Source: CAZOOW01 sp964581535 (lineage in GTDB: Bacteria; Patescibacteriota; Saccharimonadia; Saccharimonadales; Saccharimonadaceae). From it: a stretch of DNA of 64,000 nt. The stretch is taken from assembly GCA_964581535.1 (NCBI GenBank), contig CAZOOW010000003.1:62001-126000 (forward strand), in the 5' to 3' direction. Positions within the stretch are counted from its first letter, which is position 1, and each line of letters begins with the position of its first letter. Below the pieces are notes generated by a model. The model had not been told where the DNA came from. It saw only the letters and a program-made list of their open reading frames with translations, and did not search any database. Both the position numbers and the translations under genes were made by a program. Of this stretch, positions 52,302 to 61,804 are shown in pieces.

Positions 52302-53195
52302 CTACGAAATAGGACGACCACCCGTGACGCCGATAACTTCGCCCGTGATATAACTCGACTCCTGACTCGCCAGAAATACGTAGACCGGTGCAAGTTCTGC
52401 CGGCTGTCCAGCGCGACCAAGCGGTGTATCCTGACCGAACGTCTTGATTTTCTCCTGCGACTGTCCGTGACTTGGTTGCAGTGGCGTCCATATCGGACCA
52501 GGTGCAACGGCATTGACGCGAATTCCTTTTGGCGCCAGCTGTTCACTTAGGCCTTTGGTGAAGTTCGCTATTGCAGCTTTCGTCGTGGCATAGTCTATCA
52601 AACCTTCCGAAGGTTGATATGCTTGAATCGAGCTGGTGTTGATTATAGTCGCGCCTTTAGGCATATGTTTCAAGGCTTCCTGGCTCATCCAGAACATCGC
52701 AAAAACATTGATAGTATATGTATCTTGTAGTTGCTTGCTTGGTAATGTGGAAAAATCATTGTTAAAGACTTGTTTACCCGCATTATTAATAAGGATATCT
52801 AGGCCGCCAAGTTGCTCGGCTGCATCAGCGACCACTTTTCGAACAACTTCTTCCCCATCCGTAAAATCAGCCGGTAGTGCAACTGCTTTTTGACCGGCAT
52901 CTTCTATTGCTTTCACAACATCTTTCGCATCACTCTCTTCGCTCGGCAAATAACATATCGCGACGTCTGCTCCTTCGCGTGCATAGGCAATGGCAACCGC
53001 ACGACCAATACCACTGTCTCCGCCGGATATAAGCGCTTTTCTGCCTTTTAGACGCTTCGCTCCTTCATACGATTCAAGCCCATGGTCTGCTAGAGGCTTA
53101 AGCTCAGAGTCAAGACCTGGTTCCGGCTGTTTTTGTTCCGGAGGGTTGATTACAGGATACTGCGTAACCGGATCTTTCATTTTATGCTGGTTCAT
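52302..53195 (-). CDS. Short-chain dehydrogenase/reductase, general-stress type
   Basis: About 297 residues from the ATG at 53195 (MNQHKMKDPVTQYPVI). NAD(P)-binding SGGDSGIGRA (about 58), NNAG (about 140), catalytic Ser in NTSSIQAY and YATTK (about 205). The N-terminal extension with KDP..YP is typical of the YhdF/YghA-type stress SDRs. Part of a small stress-like cluster with ChaB; it overlaps the end of chaB by 4 nt. Confidence 0.88.
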   Translation of the reverse strand: MNQHKMKDPVTQYPVINPPEQKQPEPGLDSELKPLADHGLESYEGAKRLKGRKALISGGDSGIGRAVAIAYAREGADVAICYLPSEESDAKDVVKAIEDAGQKAVALPADFTDGEEVVRKVVADAAEQLGGLDILINNAGKQVFNNDFSTLPSKQLQDTYTINVFAMFWMSQEALKHMPKGATIINTSSIQAYQPSEGLIDYATTKAAIANFTKGLSEQLAPKGIRVNAVAPGPIWTPLQPSHGQSQEKIKTFGQDTPLGRAGQPAELAPVYVFLASQESSYITGEVIGVTGGRPIS

Positions 53196-53428
53196 ACATT
53201 CTCTTTTCTGTGCCACTTATTATCTGCCCCTTTTTTATACTTGTGCTTTACGGCCGACCAAGCAACTTTATGCGCGACAGTCTCACGATCTTCGTCACCC
53301 CGACGGTCCCTGGCGTCTCTATACTCACCATACGCACTATTAAAGGCTTCTTTATAGGTATCCTGCGCGTGTGCTGGCAGGACATTTTTCACACTATCAG
53401 GGAGTTCGCTTGTTGTCTTATATGGCAT
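53192..53428 (-). CDS. ChaB family protein
   Basis: 78 residues matching the ChaB family: MPYKTTSELPDSVKNVLPAH, then a charged helix (EYRDARDRRGDEDRE) and KVAWSAVKHKYKKG. Often linked to cation or osmotic stress, but with no assigned activity. GGAGG lies 4 nt before the ATG. Confidence 0.9.
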   Translation of the reverse strand: MPYKTTSELPDSVKNVLPAHAQDTYKEAFNSAYGEYRDARDRRGDEDRETVAHKVAWSAVKHKYKKGADNKWHRKENV

Positions 53429-53506
53429 GGCACCTCCTTCAGTTGTTCAGCATAATTATGAACACAGTGAGCTTGGGCCGGTAGGACTTAAATTACAATA
53501 CGCCGT

Positions 53507-54172
53507 TTATGCGCCGGTTCGGTTATCGTACCTTTTGCCAACCGGCTTCGACTCGGGCGAACCTCTTTCACGTAGCTTGATGCTCAGCAGGAGTAATGAA
53601 CCGACGGCCAAGAACTCACTCTGCCAGTTTTGTAAGCTTTCATACCAAAATTGGGATGTTCCAACATAACCGAGAGGCGTAACGCGCTCACTTTTTCCAT
53701 AAAAAGCGGCATCATCGTTATACATAGTTGCTCCACCGATGGCGTGCAGTGCAAATGACATGAAAAATATACTAATTAGCACAAGGCTGAGGGAGTGAGA
53801 ATAGAGGCCGTGCTTGATTGCCTTAGTTGTATCGCTCAAAGTTTTTGCTCTTAGGATTGAATACCGCGAGCTCGTATCCTGCTTGGTTTTACCGCGCATC
53901 GGTTTGCTGTCATCAGCTCCTTTTTGCCGAAGCCATATCGTCAGCACAACGAGCGCCCACATCTGCAAAAACTCGCTTTCCCAGTTCTCAAAAACGCCTT
54001 CTACAAATGTGCCGCTTGTCACATAGCTGCCATAACTCTGTGTTGGCTGTTTTCTATCTTTCAGCTCATTATTTTCCGTTCTCCACCCGACGACACTCAT
54101 GCCGACGAGCGTGAGTGCGAAAATGCTCAGTAAGACAATACTAAGGCTGTTGTTGCGCCAAAACTTTTTCAT
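53507..54172 (-). CDS. DUF6766-like membrane protein with internal repeat
   Basis: 221 residues made of two similar halves, each with NSLSIVLLSIF/HSLSLVLISIF, a polar loop, YVTSGTFVE/YVGTSQFWYE, NWESEFLQMW/NWQSEFLAVG and a second helix. Four transmembrane segments in total. Members occur with SDR, cupin and ChaB genes in stress-related islands. Role unknown. Confidence 0.75.
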   Translation of the reverse strand: MKKFWRNNSLSIVLLSIFALTLVGMSVVGWRTENNELKDRKQPTQSYGSYVTSGTFVEGVFENWESEFLQMWALVVLTIWLRQKGADDSKPMRGKTKQDTSSRYSILRAKTLSDTTKAIKHGLYSHSLSLVLISIFFMSFALHAIGGATMYNDDAAFYGKSERVTPLGYVGTSQFWYESLQNWQSEFLAVGSLLLLSIKLRERGSPESKPVGKRYDNRTGA

Positions 54173-54174
54173 AG

Positions 54175-54570
54175 TTATCCGGAAGTATTACCGTCGTACT
54201 CTTCCATACTCTTGTCGGCCTCAGCCTTAGTTTTAAAATGCACGCCGTCAAGGTGATGCGGTACCGCGTAGATCGTATAAAGATGTAGTCCCTCAACTTT
54301 TGACGTATTTGTCACATTATGTTTTGCACCGGCCGGAACTATAACGCCACTGCCGTCCGTAATTTTATACGTATTTCCGTCAATAACTACTTCGCCACTA
54401 CCCGCTTCTATCCTAAAAAACTGATCGTTGCCGTGGGTCTCCAGACCTATCGATTCACCGGGTTTCAAATACATGTATACCAGTTGCATATAATGTTGCG
54501 TACGGACTACTTTTCGAAATGACTTGTTTCTTTTTGTCGCTTCCTCTATGTTGACATGAAAACCTTTCAT
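54175..54570 (-). CDS. Single-domain cupin protein
   Basis: 131 residues with one conserved cupin barrel: GESIGLETHGNDQFFRIE (about 41-58; metal ligands His and Glu partly replaced) and VPAGAKHNVTN (about 93). Unknown substrate. AGGGAG is 7 nt before the ATG. Two bp from the DUF6766-like gene. Confidence 0.85.
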   Translation of the reverse strand: MKGFHVNIEEATKRNKSFRKVVRTQHYMQLVYMYLKPGESIGLETHGNDQFFRIEAGSGEVVIDGNTYKITDGSGVIVPAGAKHNVTNTSKVEGLHLYTIYAVPHHLDGVHFKTKAEADKSMEEYDGNTSG

Positions 54571-54662
54571 GACACGTCTCCCTATGTATTACTTTTCCAA
54601 TTGAATACTACTCCGATGTATTTACGTCGTATGTGATAAATCACACAAATCACGGCCAAGTA

Positions 54663-55112
54663 TTATTCGATACGCCGTGCAAAAATCTCCTCTGTTTCAC
54701 GCATGAATATTTCTGCCACCTTAGGCCCAACACCGTGAAGTCGTTGCAATCGTTTCGCAAACTCTGCTTCATTTAGGCTACGCTCAGCCATGAGCACCAA
54801 TGACCCTTCATATTCGTCGATCAACAGTTCCATGCATCTGCGTATACCGCGGGCTGTTGATTCTGCATAGCGGGTATATTTTCCTTCATAGAAGATACGA
54901 ACGAGTGATCTTCCGCGTGCTTGAACAATTGACCACGGCGTGTCATAACCGGCACCTTGCAGTAATCGCCATGTCTTTACCGCCACATCAGACTGTATGG
55001 GTTTTCCGAATAAGTAGCACAACAGAAACCAACGGAACATATCATCATCCCCGCTCATCACGTTTATACCGAAATCCAACGCATAATGAACGGGTTTTTT
55101 CCTCTTGTTCAT
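54663..55112 (-). CDS. Truncated HhH DNA glycosylase-like protein
   Basis: From the ATG at 55112 about 149 residues. The C-terminal LQRLHGVGPKVAEIF is a helix-hairpin-helix typical of endonuclease III-type base-excision enzymes. The catalytic Asp expected about 18 residues later and the 4Fe-4S cysteine cluster are missing because the protein ends at ARRIE. It may bind DNA without cleaving it. Upstream TTG start at 55139 is possible. Confidence 0.7.
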   Translation of the reverse strand: MNKRKKPVHYALDFGINVMSGDDDMFRWFLLCYLFGKPIQSDVAVKTWRLLQGAGYDTPWSIVQARGRSLVRIFYEGKYTRYAESTARGIRRCMELLIDEYEGSLVLMAERSLNEAEFAKRLQRLHGVGPKVAEIFMRETEEIFARRIE

Positions 55113-55174
55113 GGCGAGCACTATGTCACCCTTCAGCAAGACTTGCAGCGATAAATATTACTTTTTTATGATTT

Positions 55175-56866
55175 CTATGTGACCGACTCTATTCTGAGCA
55201 GTTGCCCCTGAACTGTTCGCCGTCCGTTCCACTCATTAATAGTCAAATGTGCCCATACATTGACAGCTTCCGCTGCTTCCCTAGTAAAGGCGTCGGCTTT
55301 GTTAAAGGCAATCATCTCCATGGCCTGTCCGTTGGTATCTCGAAACGTATATTTAACATGTTGAGCGTCGGCACCGAGAGTTCTTCTGCTTACAATTTGG
55401 ATGTTGCTAAACTGCACAATAGGCTCAGGATTGCCATTACCATACGGTTCCAGCTGCTGGAGATCACGAACATTTCCTTGCGTGCATAGCGCAAAGTTAG
55501 GCAGGGTCACATCACTCTGCACCGTAAGATATCGCTGCTGGTTAATCAATTTTTTTTCCCTATAAAATTCGTTCATGGCTGTTCTCCATGGACCGATTGA
55601 TGTGCTCAACAGTGTAACACCGGCTGCAAGCGTATGTCCGCCACCTTTAATCAGAAGGTGCTCGGTCGCGCGAATTGATTCTACTGCTGAAAAATCTCCA
55701 AAACTACGCGCTGAACCTTTCGCAGTACCATCATCTAGCTCTTGTAGCACAAAGGTAGGTTTCTGATAGGTTTCGAGCAACTTTGCCGCGACAATACCGA
55801 TAATGCCGTGGCTCCAAGTGGAATCGCTAACGATCAGCACATTATTATCCATGAATTTTTCTTCAACCTGCCGTTTTGCTGCTTGCAAGATTCTGTCCTG
55901 TTCTGTACGCCGTTCCTGATTCAAAACATCAAGTATCTCTGCTAACTCCAGCGCTCTTGCATTATCTGTCGTAGTGAGCAAGTCGAGCGCCAGCTGAGCC
56001 GTCTCCATCCGTCCGGCGGCATTTAGCCGAGGTCCGAGCGCAAAACCTAAGCTTCTTGCACTCAGTCTTTCTGGATCAACTCGAGAAATAGCCATTAGTA
56101 GTTTTAGCCCGGGGCGTCGCGTTTTTTTCATAACCGTCAGGCCCCAAAATACATTCGCCCTGTTCTCATCTTTGAGCTGAACGACATCGCAAACAGTACC
56201 CAGCGCTACCAAATCCAACAGCCATTTTTCTTGACCGGCTGCAAGTCCAGATAGCTTCGTTTGTAATGCTTGTACAAGCTTGAACGCTACACCAACCCCA
56301 GCAAGATCAAGAAATGGGTAGAGTGTCTTATCTGACGTATTCAAAAGTAAATTATCATATTTATCCGAGTTCGTCTCTGCTAGGCGTTTTGGGTTTACCA
56401 CCGCAACGGCCGGTGGCATCGTATCACTGACACTGTGATGATCAGTCACGATGACATCGAGCCCGAGTGCATTGGCGCGCTCAATTTCCTTATGCGATAA
56501 ACTTCCGCAGTCTACTGTCACAATGAGATCCGCGCCGCTAGCTGCGATTTGTTCGATAGCGGCCGTCGCCAATCCATACCCTTCAACAAAGCGATTCGGT
56601 ATAAAAGCGCGCGCGTCGACGCCGAATGACCCAAAGGCATCAAGCAGAAGACTTGTTGCGGTCAATCCATCGATGTCATAGTCACCATAGATAACTATTC
56701 TTTCTTTGTTCTTATGAGCCGCGACAAGGCGTTTAACTGCTTTGTCCATATCCGGTAGCAGAAATGGATCATGTCGAAATGCATCATAATCTGGATGCAA
56801 AAAAGCCTGACGAACCGTAGTTTCAGTCAGACCTCGCGCCGCTAAAACGGCGTCAACCAGCGACAT
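55175..56866 (-). CDS. recJ: Single-stranded DNA exonuclease RecJ
   Basis: 5'-3' exonuclease in repair and recombination. 563 residues with GDYDIDG (about 60), DHH motif in VTDHHSVSD (about 137), and DHHA1 region with GGGHTLAAGVTL (about 415), then an OB-like C-terminal domain. Its ATG overlaps the preceding regulator's TAA stop (TAATG). Confidence 0.94.
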   Translation of the reverse strand: MSLVDAVLAARGLTETTVRQAFLHPDYDAFRHDPFLLPDMDKAVKRLVAAHKNKERIVIYGDYDIDGLTATSLLLDAFGSFGVDARAFIPNRFVEGYGLATAAIEQIAASGADLIVTVDCGSLSHKEIERANALGLDVIVTDHHSVSDTMPPAVAVVNPKRLAETNSDKYDNLLLNTSDKTLYPFLDLAGVGVAFKLVQALQTKLSGLAAGQEKWLLDLVALGTVCDVVQLKDENRANVFWGLTVMKKTRRPGLKLLMAISRVDPERLSARSLGFALGPRLNAAGRMETAQLALDLLTTTDNARALELAEILDVLNQERRTEQDRILQAAKRQVEEKFMDNNVLIVSDSTWSHGIIGIVAAKLLETYQKPTFVLQELDDGTAKGSARSFGDFSAVESIRATEHLLIKGGGHTLAAGVTLLSTSIGPWRTAMNEFYREKKLINQQRYLTVQSDVTLPNFALCTQGNVRDLQQLEPYGNGNPEPIVQFSNIQIVSRRTLGADAQHVKYTFRDTNGQAMEMIAFNKADAFTREAAEAVNVWAHLTINEWNGRRTVQGQLLRIESVT

Positions 56867-57165
56867 TAGGCGTCGCCGGCGGCTGCTCGCTTACGAGTTT
56901 GGTGCTGTTGCGATTTTATGACGATGCTTTGCAGCTCTTTAAAGATCGTGAAGTGTTTGTTCGTGGAGTAAATCTTGGTGTTGCCTTGTTTCTCACTGAG
57001 CAGAAAACCAACCTTTTCAAGTCGCTTCAGCTCGCGCTGGATATTGCCCGGGTCTTCCTTGATAAGCTTAGCGAGGCCCCTGACATGCGTTCGAAAATCA
57101 GGATATTTTGCATATACAACAATTATTTTTCGACGAACTCGAGACGTGATGAAAACATCCAACAT
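56866..57165 (-). CDS. Winged-helix transcriptional regulator
   Basis: About 99 residues from the ATG at 57165 (MLDVFITSRVRRKI). Winged-helix fold: RGLAKLIKEDPGNIQRELKRLE (split at about 25-47) is the recognition unit, GNTKIYSTNKHF the wing. Cytoplasmic, no sensor domain. Possibly a regulator of nucleotide or repair genes; it is coupled to recJ by a 1-nt overlap. A GTG start at 57186 would add seven residues. Confidence 0.75.
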   Translation of the reverse strand: MLDVFITSRVRRKIIVVYAKYPDFRTHVRGLAKLIKEDPGNIQRELKRLEKVGFLLSEKQGNTKIYSTNKHFTIFKELQSIVIKSQQHQTRKRAAAGDA

Positions 57166-57255
57166 AACTTCTAAAAACAACTCCACTTAGTTTATATGCG
57201 TTGATAATTATTCTACATTTTTATGACCGTAGAAACAACCCCGTTTTTGATAATA

Positions 57256-57909
57256 TCAGTGCCAATTCAGCACAATCTGGCTTAATTCAGCTATCGTTGC
57301 TTCATGCTCCGGAACGTCGTTAACGTCATAGTAATGGTCTGTGTCCAAGAAGTTGTCAGTGACACTGAGAAAGTGCACCTCATCCCCCAGGATGTGTGCT
57401 CTATCAACAGCATTGACAGAAGCAACCGGTGCAACAATAACCAGCTTTTCAATTCGCAGTGGTTTTAAAAAATCAGCTGCCGCGTCCAAGCTCGCGCCAG
57501 ACGATAGCCCATCAGCAACCAATATCACAGTATGCTCCCTGAGCATCGACTCGTCCACGATTCCACCATCGCCTAGCAGCTTATTCATAACGCTCATTTT
57601 CTCTCGTTTCTGGTCTTCTAAGTAGCCATGAAATTCTGTGTAATATGCCTCAATCTCTCCTGTTGAAAACATACCGTTATACGTAAAGCGCCCGCTCTGA
57701 TTGAGCGTTCCAAAGTCAACACTCTCTCCCGGAACGTCTATCTGTTCAACTAATAGTAAGGTTACGAGACAATGCAGCTCCGAAGCAATCGCTTTGCCTA
57801 CCTGTACGGCCCCGTCGCTGAGTGCAACAACAACCGTATTTGCATAGCGGTACTCGCCGAGTTGTTCAGCGAGCTTTTGTCCGGCTTGGTGTCGTGATGC
57901 AAAATACAT
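57256..57909 (-). CDS. Phosphoribosyltransferase-like protein
   Basis: 217 residues with VILVADGLSSGASL (about 129-142), the PRPP-binding loop, and a preceding SDGAVQVGKAIA helix. Type I PRTase fold typical of ComF/hypoxanthine-like enzymes or of stand-alone salvage or regulatory forms. Purine or pyrimidine substrate not identifiable. Divergent from priA. Confidence 0.75.
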   Translation of the reverse strand: MYFASRHQAGQKLAEQLGEYRYANTVVVALSDGAVQVGKAIASELHCLVTLLLVEQIDVPGESVDFGTLNQSGRFTYNGMFSTGEIEAYYTEFHGYLEDQKREKMSVMNKLLGDGGIVDESMLREHTVILVADGLSSGASLDAAADFLKPLRIEKLVIVAPVASVNAVDRAHILGDEVHFLSVTDNFLDTDHYYDVNDVPEHEATIAELSQIVLNWH

Positions 57910-57964
57910 ATGGCTATTACGTGTCTATTGTATCGATATTCTGCCGGACGGCAATACAGTATGG

Positions 57965-57970
57965 GATAAT
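57965..57970 (+). promoter_or_regulatory. -10 box of priA, probably leaderless
   Basis: GATAAT ends 6 nt before the priA ATG at 57977. Confidence 0.5.
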
Positions 57971-57976
57971 TAAACG

Positions 57977-59911
57977 ATGCACTACTACGAAGTCTCACCG
58001 CTTAAAATCGTCCACCGAGATACGGGTATATTAACCTATACATCTAACATCGACTTCGCTCCTGGTCAGATCGTGCTAGTGCCAGTTGGAAAAGCAAGTG
58101 TTGCTGGTGTCGTTATAAAAAAAGTAAAGAAACCGGAATTTGAAACAAAAGAAATCCTAAACGTCGTGGTAGAAACGCCCCTACCGAAGCCTCTCCTAAA
58201 ACTTCACGACTGGATGAGCTCCTTTTATGCAACTCATCCAGTCCACGTATGGCAAACAATCTTGCCTAGCGGCATAACAAAAAAACGACGAAAATCACAC
58301 AATAAGCCTATACCACCTCAGAGAAATAGAACAAAATTTGTACTCAATACGGCTCAAAAGAACGCGTTTAGCCAGATAGTGGGCCGCCCGGCTCAAACCA
58401 CGCTCCTACATGGAATAACCGGCTCCGGAAAGACTGCTGTGTATATCGAGCTTGCAAGAGAAAGTATTTTAAAAGACAGGTCGGTAATAATACTTGTTCC
58501 AGAAATCGCACTTACCAGCCAGCTTGTTGCTGACTTTTCGCATCATTTTGATAACGTCATCGTTACACACTCAACCATGAGTGAAGGCACAAGGCACACA
58601 GCTTGGACACAGGTACTCAATGAAAAAAAACCGATGATAGTCATCGGACCACGCTCCGCTCTTTTCGCTCCTCTAAAGAACATAGGACTTATCGTGATAG
58701 ATGAATGTCATGAGCCAAGCTACAAACAGGAAAAATCACCTCGTTATTCAGCCCTCCGCGCGGCCAGTGTCTTAGCGACTAACCATGGAGCGCGGCTGGT
58801 GCTTGGGAGTGCTACTCCAGCTATACAGGACTTCTACGTTGCTCAGTCACAAAATGCAATCGTTGAAATGAGCAAGCTTGCTCGCCCCGGCAGTATTCTT
58901 CCAACCGTCCAAACCGTAGATATGACGAAACGAACCAACTTCAAGCGAAGTGTATTCCTGTCAGAAGCCTTCCTAACAGGATTAGGTGCAGCGCTACTAG
59001 CAGGCCATCAGTCGCTTGTATTTCATAACCGAAGAGGCAGCGCTCCGACAACACTTTGCGAAAACTGTGGCTGGAGTGCTGCGTGTCCCCGATGCTTTGT
59101 GCCGATGACGCTACATGCAGATATGCACAGGATGCGCTGTCATCTATGCAACTACGACGAGCATGTGCCAACTTCCTGTCCTAGCTGTAAGCGAGCAGGC
59201 ATTATTCATAAAGGAATCGGTACTAAACGTATCGTAGAAGAACTCGCACGGCTCTTTCCAAAAGCCGTAATTGCACGTTTTGACGGTGACACAATCGCTA
59301 GTGAAGCACTTGAGGAATCCTACCAGCAAATTTATGACGGTGAGATCGATATCATCGTTGGTACTCAAGTTGTAGCAAAAGGTTTAGATTTGCCAAAGCT
59401 TCGCTTTGTAGGGATTCCTCAAGCCGACACCGGACTTTCCCTTCCCGACTATCAAAGCACGGAACGAGTGTTCCAGCTTCTTGCTCAAGCCGCCGGCCGA
59501 GTCGGCAGGAACGAGCACGCCTCCCATGTCGTTGTCCAAAGCTACCAACCAGACCACCCTAGCGTCCGCTTCGGTATTGCCCGTGACTATCGCGGTTTTT
59601 ATTCTGAGGCTCTCGCAGAACGAAAACGTGCCGGTTTTCCACCGTATAGTTATTTATTAAAACTAACATGCCTATACAAATCAGAGTCGGCTGCGGTACG
59701 CGCATCTCGAGAGCTAGCCACCAAGCTCCGCCGAGAATTTCCTAAGCTACAGATCCTTGGCCCGGCCCCATGTTTTTATGAGAGAGTGCGCGAAAGCTAT
59801 AGATGGCAGTTGCTCTTAAAATCTTCGTCACGCTCTCAACTGACGGAAGTGCTGAAGTACGTACCATCAACTCACTGGCAGTTCGAACTAGAACCGGCAT
59901 CCCTTCTCTAG
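57977..59911 (+). CDS. priA: Primosomal replication restart helicase PriA
   Basis: Reloads replisomes at stalled forks. 644 residues: a short N-terminal 3'-DNA-binding region, Walker A GITGSGKT (about 149), DEAH-like DECHEPSYK (about 246), zinc module with CENCGWSAACPRC and CHLCNYDEHV..CPSC (about 363-410), then the helicase C-domain. First gene of priA-def-fmt. Confidence 0.94.
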   Translation: MHYYEVSPLKIVHRDTGILTYTSNIDFAPGQIVLVPVGKASVAGVVIKKVKKPEFETKEILNVVVETPLPKPLLKLHDWMSSFYATHPVHVWQTILPSGITKKRRKSHNKPIPPQRNRTKFVLNTAQKNAFSQIVGRPAQTTLLHGITGSGKTAVYIELARESILKDRSVIILVPEIALTSQLVADFSHHFDNVIVTHSTMSEGTRHTAWTQVLNEKKPMIVIGPRSALFAPLKNIGLIVIDECHEPSYKQEKSPRYSALRAASVLATNHGARLVLGSATPAIQDFYVAQSQNAIVEMSKLARPGSILPTVQTVDMTKRTNFKRSVFLSEAFLTGLGAALLAGHQSLVFHNRRGSAPTTLCENCGWSAACPRCFVPMTLHADMHRMRCHLCNYDEHVPTSCPSCKRAGIIHKGIGTKRIVEELARLFPKAVIARFDGDTIASEALEESYQQIYDGEIDIIVGTQVVAKGLDLPKLRFVGIPQADTGLSLPDYQSTERVFQLLAQAAGRVGRNEHASHVVVQSYQPDHPSVRFGIARDYRGFYSEALAERKRAGFPPYSYLLKLTCLYKSESAAVRASRELATKLRREFPKLQILGPAPCFYERVRESYRWQLLLKSSSRSQLTEVLKYVPSTHWQFELEPASLL

Positions 59912-59932
59912 TCAGTAAACTATTTCATAAGC

Positions 59933-59938
59933 TATACT
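59933..59938 (+). promoter_or_regulatory. -10 box of def, probably leaderless
   Basis: TATACT ends 6 nt before the def ATG at 59945, downstream of the priA stop. Confidence 0.55.
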
Positions 59939-59944
59939 AGTCGT

Positions 59945-60520
59945 ATGACCTCACGCGCCGACATCATTACCCTGCCTCATCCGAGCCTACGTACAAAATC
60001 TACGAAAATTCATGTCATTACAGACGCGACAAAACAGCTTATCGAAGACATGAAAACAGCTGCACTCGACTGGGAAGATAGTCGCCCGCATGAAATCGCC
60101 GTCGCCCTCGCTGCAGTTCAGATAAACCGACTGGAGCGTGCAGTCATTGTTCGGAGCGACTTCGAAAACAAAGATGATCGAAGCTTCACGATTCTCATCA
60201 ACCCCGAAATCATCAAATATGAAGGTGATGTCGTCACCGATCATGAAGGCTGTCTCAGCGTCCTAAATGTTTACGGAGCTGTTCCCCGACATGACAAAAT
60301 ACGAATCAAAGCCCTCGACGAGAACGGTATTGAGGTCCGGGCAAAAGCAAGCGGCTTTTTAGCACGTGTCCTGCAGCATGAGATAGATCACACAAACGGT
60401 ATTTGTTTCGTCGACCATATTGACCATGACAAAAATGCGTTTTTTGTGCTGAACGATAAGGGTGAACTGAAGCCAACGGACTATAGTCATGTCAAAGCGT
60501 CTGGTATTTTTCGGCACTGA
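59945..60520 (+). CDS. def: Peptide deformylase
   Basis: Removes the N-formyl group from nascent proteins. 191 residues with motif 2 EGCLSV (metal Cys, about 98-103) and motif 3 QHEIDH (metal His residues, about 140). Motif 1 is AVALAAVQ instead of GxGxAAxQ, with both Gly replaced by Ala but the catalytic Gln kept. Overlaps fmt by 32 nt. Confidence 0.9.
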   Translation: MTSRADIITLPHPSLRTKSTKIHVITDATKQLIEDMKTAALDWEDSRPHEIAVALAAVQINRLERAVIVRSDFENKDDRSFTILINPEIIKYEGDVVTDHEGCLSVLNVYGAVPRHDKIRIKALDENGIEVRAKASGFLARVLQHEIDHTNGICFVDHIDHDKNAFFVLNDKGELKPTDYSHVKASGIFRH

Positions 60521-61373
60521 GGATTTTAGCCTTCCTAGCCTAGAAGCGCTTGTCGAAGCGGGGTATGATATTGCTGCTGTCGTGACTAAGTCCGACACTA
60601 AACGCGGCCGTAATCAACAGCTCACCCCGCCTGCCGTTAAACAATATGCCGCTCAACATTCTATCCCGGTCCTGCAGCCGATAAAGCTCGGTGAACACGT
60701 GGACGAGCTAAAGATGCTCTCGGCTGACGGAGCCGTACTTGTATCGTATGGAAAAATTCTTCCAAAACGAATACTCGATGTATTCGAGCCTATCGGCATC
60801 ATAAATATTCACCCGTCACTGCTCCCAAAGTACCGTGGACCATCACCCATCGAAGCGGCGATCTTAAATGGCGATACATCAACCGGCATAAGCATCATGA
60901 AGCTGACTGAAGGTATGGACGAAGGTCCCCTTTATCTACAAACTACCTACCCGCTTCATGGTGATGAAACGAAGCCACAGCTATACAAAACGCTTGCAAA
61001 ACTTGGAGCAATAGAGCTCTTAAAGGTCCTTCCGGATATACTTTCAGGTACACTTGTACCCAAAGTGCAAAAAAATAGTGATGTTTCTGTAACATCACTC
61101 ATTTCGAAAGATTTAGGTAAAGCCGACCACTCAACAGATACAGCAGAAGCGATTGAGCGTAAGGTCCGAGCTTACCTCGGCTATCCAAAAACACGTCTAT
61201 CCTATGGAGATAATGATGTGATAATAACATCTGCAAAAGTTGTCGATAGCCCGCAACCTAACACGCTGACGATCCCCTGTGCCAACAACACCTACTTGAG
61301 AGTTGATGAACTCATCGCTCCATCAGGCAAAATTATGTCTGGCGCCGACTACCTTCGTGGCTACGCCGCTTGA
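60489..61373 (+). CDS. fmt: Methionyl-tRNA formyltransferase
   Basis: Formylates initiator Met-tRNA. 294 residues: VFFGTEDFSLPSLEAL, the folate site INIHPSLLPKYRG (about 100-112), and a C-terminal OB-like domain. With def it encodes both sides of the formylation cycle. Convergent with the DUF5663-like gene by 13 nt. Confidence 0.95.
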   Translation: MSKRLVFFGTEDFSLPSLEALVEAGYDIAAVVTKSDTKRGRNQQLTPPAVKQYAAQHSIPVLQPIKLGEHVDELKMLSADGAVLVSYGKILPKRILDVFEPIGIINIHPSLLPKYRGPSPIEAAILNGDTSTGISIMKLTEGMDEGPLYLQTTYPLHGDETKPQLYKTLAKLGAIELLKVLPDILSGTLVPKVQKNSDVSVTSLISKDLGKADHSTDTAEAIERKVRAYLGYPKTRLSYGDNDVIITSAKVVDSPQPNTLTIPCANNTYLRVDELIAPSGKIMSGADYLRGYAA

Positions 61374-61795
61374 TCGTCTGGGCCTAAGATTGCGTCCTTA
61401 TTTTGCGAAACTTCCGTCTTCAATTTGTCGAGTTCTGCGGCAACGACCTGCTTGTAGTCAGGTCGGTTCATCTCCAGCCATTTGAGCGAACCGTATTCAC
61501 TGAGCAGCACGATACCTTCAACGTCTGCAGGTGCAGATGACTTCAGCTGTTGAAAATCAGCTGCTTCCATATAGTTTGGTAAGTGTTTTTCGAACCATGC
61601 ATTAACTTTTTGTTCATCCCTGTCAACGAATGCTTCGAACTGCGCCAACTGATCGTCACTGAGGCCATCGGAAAGTTTCGTTCCAACTCTCAGCTCCAAC
61701 TCACTATAAATATGCTGCAAAAAAGCTTGTTTTTGATCCTCGGGCAAATTCCCGAGTCCGACTTCTTGTAAGAATTTATCGTCTAACTGGAACAT
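61361..61795 (-). CDS. DUF5663-like protein
   Basis: About 144 residues from the ATG at 61795 (MFQLDDKFLQEVGLG). N-terminal FLQEVGLGNLPEDQKQAFL and RVGTKLSDGLSDDQLAQFE match DUF5663, a small helical domain common in CPR bacteria. The C-terminus (about 80-144) is helical and acidic. Function not assigned. TATAAT at 61805-61810 lies 9 nt upstream. Confidence 0.7.
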   Translation of the reverse strand: MFQLDDKFLQEVGLGNLPEDQKQAFLQHIYSELELRVGTKLSDGLSDDQLAQFEAFVDRDEQKVNAWFEKHLPNYMEAADFQQLKSSAPADVEGIVLLSEYGSLKWLEMNRPDYKQVVAAELDKLKTEVSQNKDAILGPDDQAA

Positions 61796-61804
61796 AGTAG
61801 TTTT

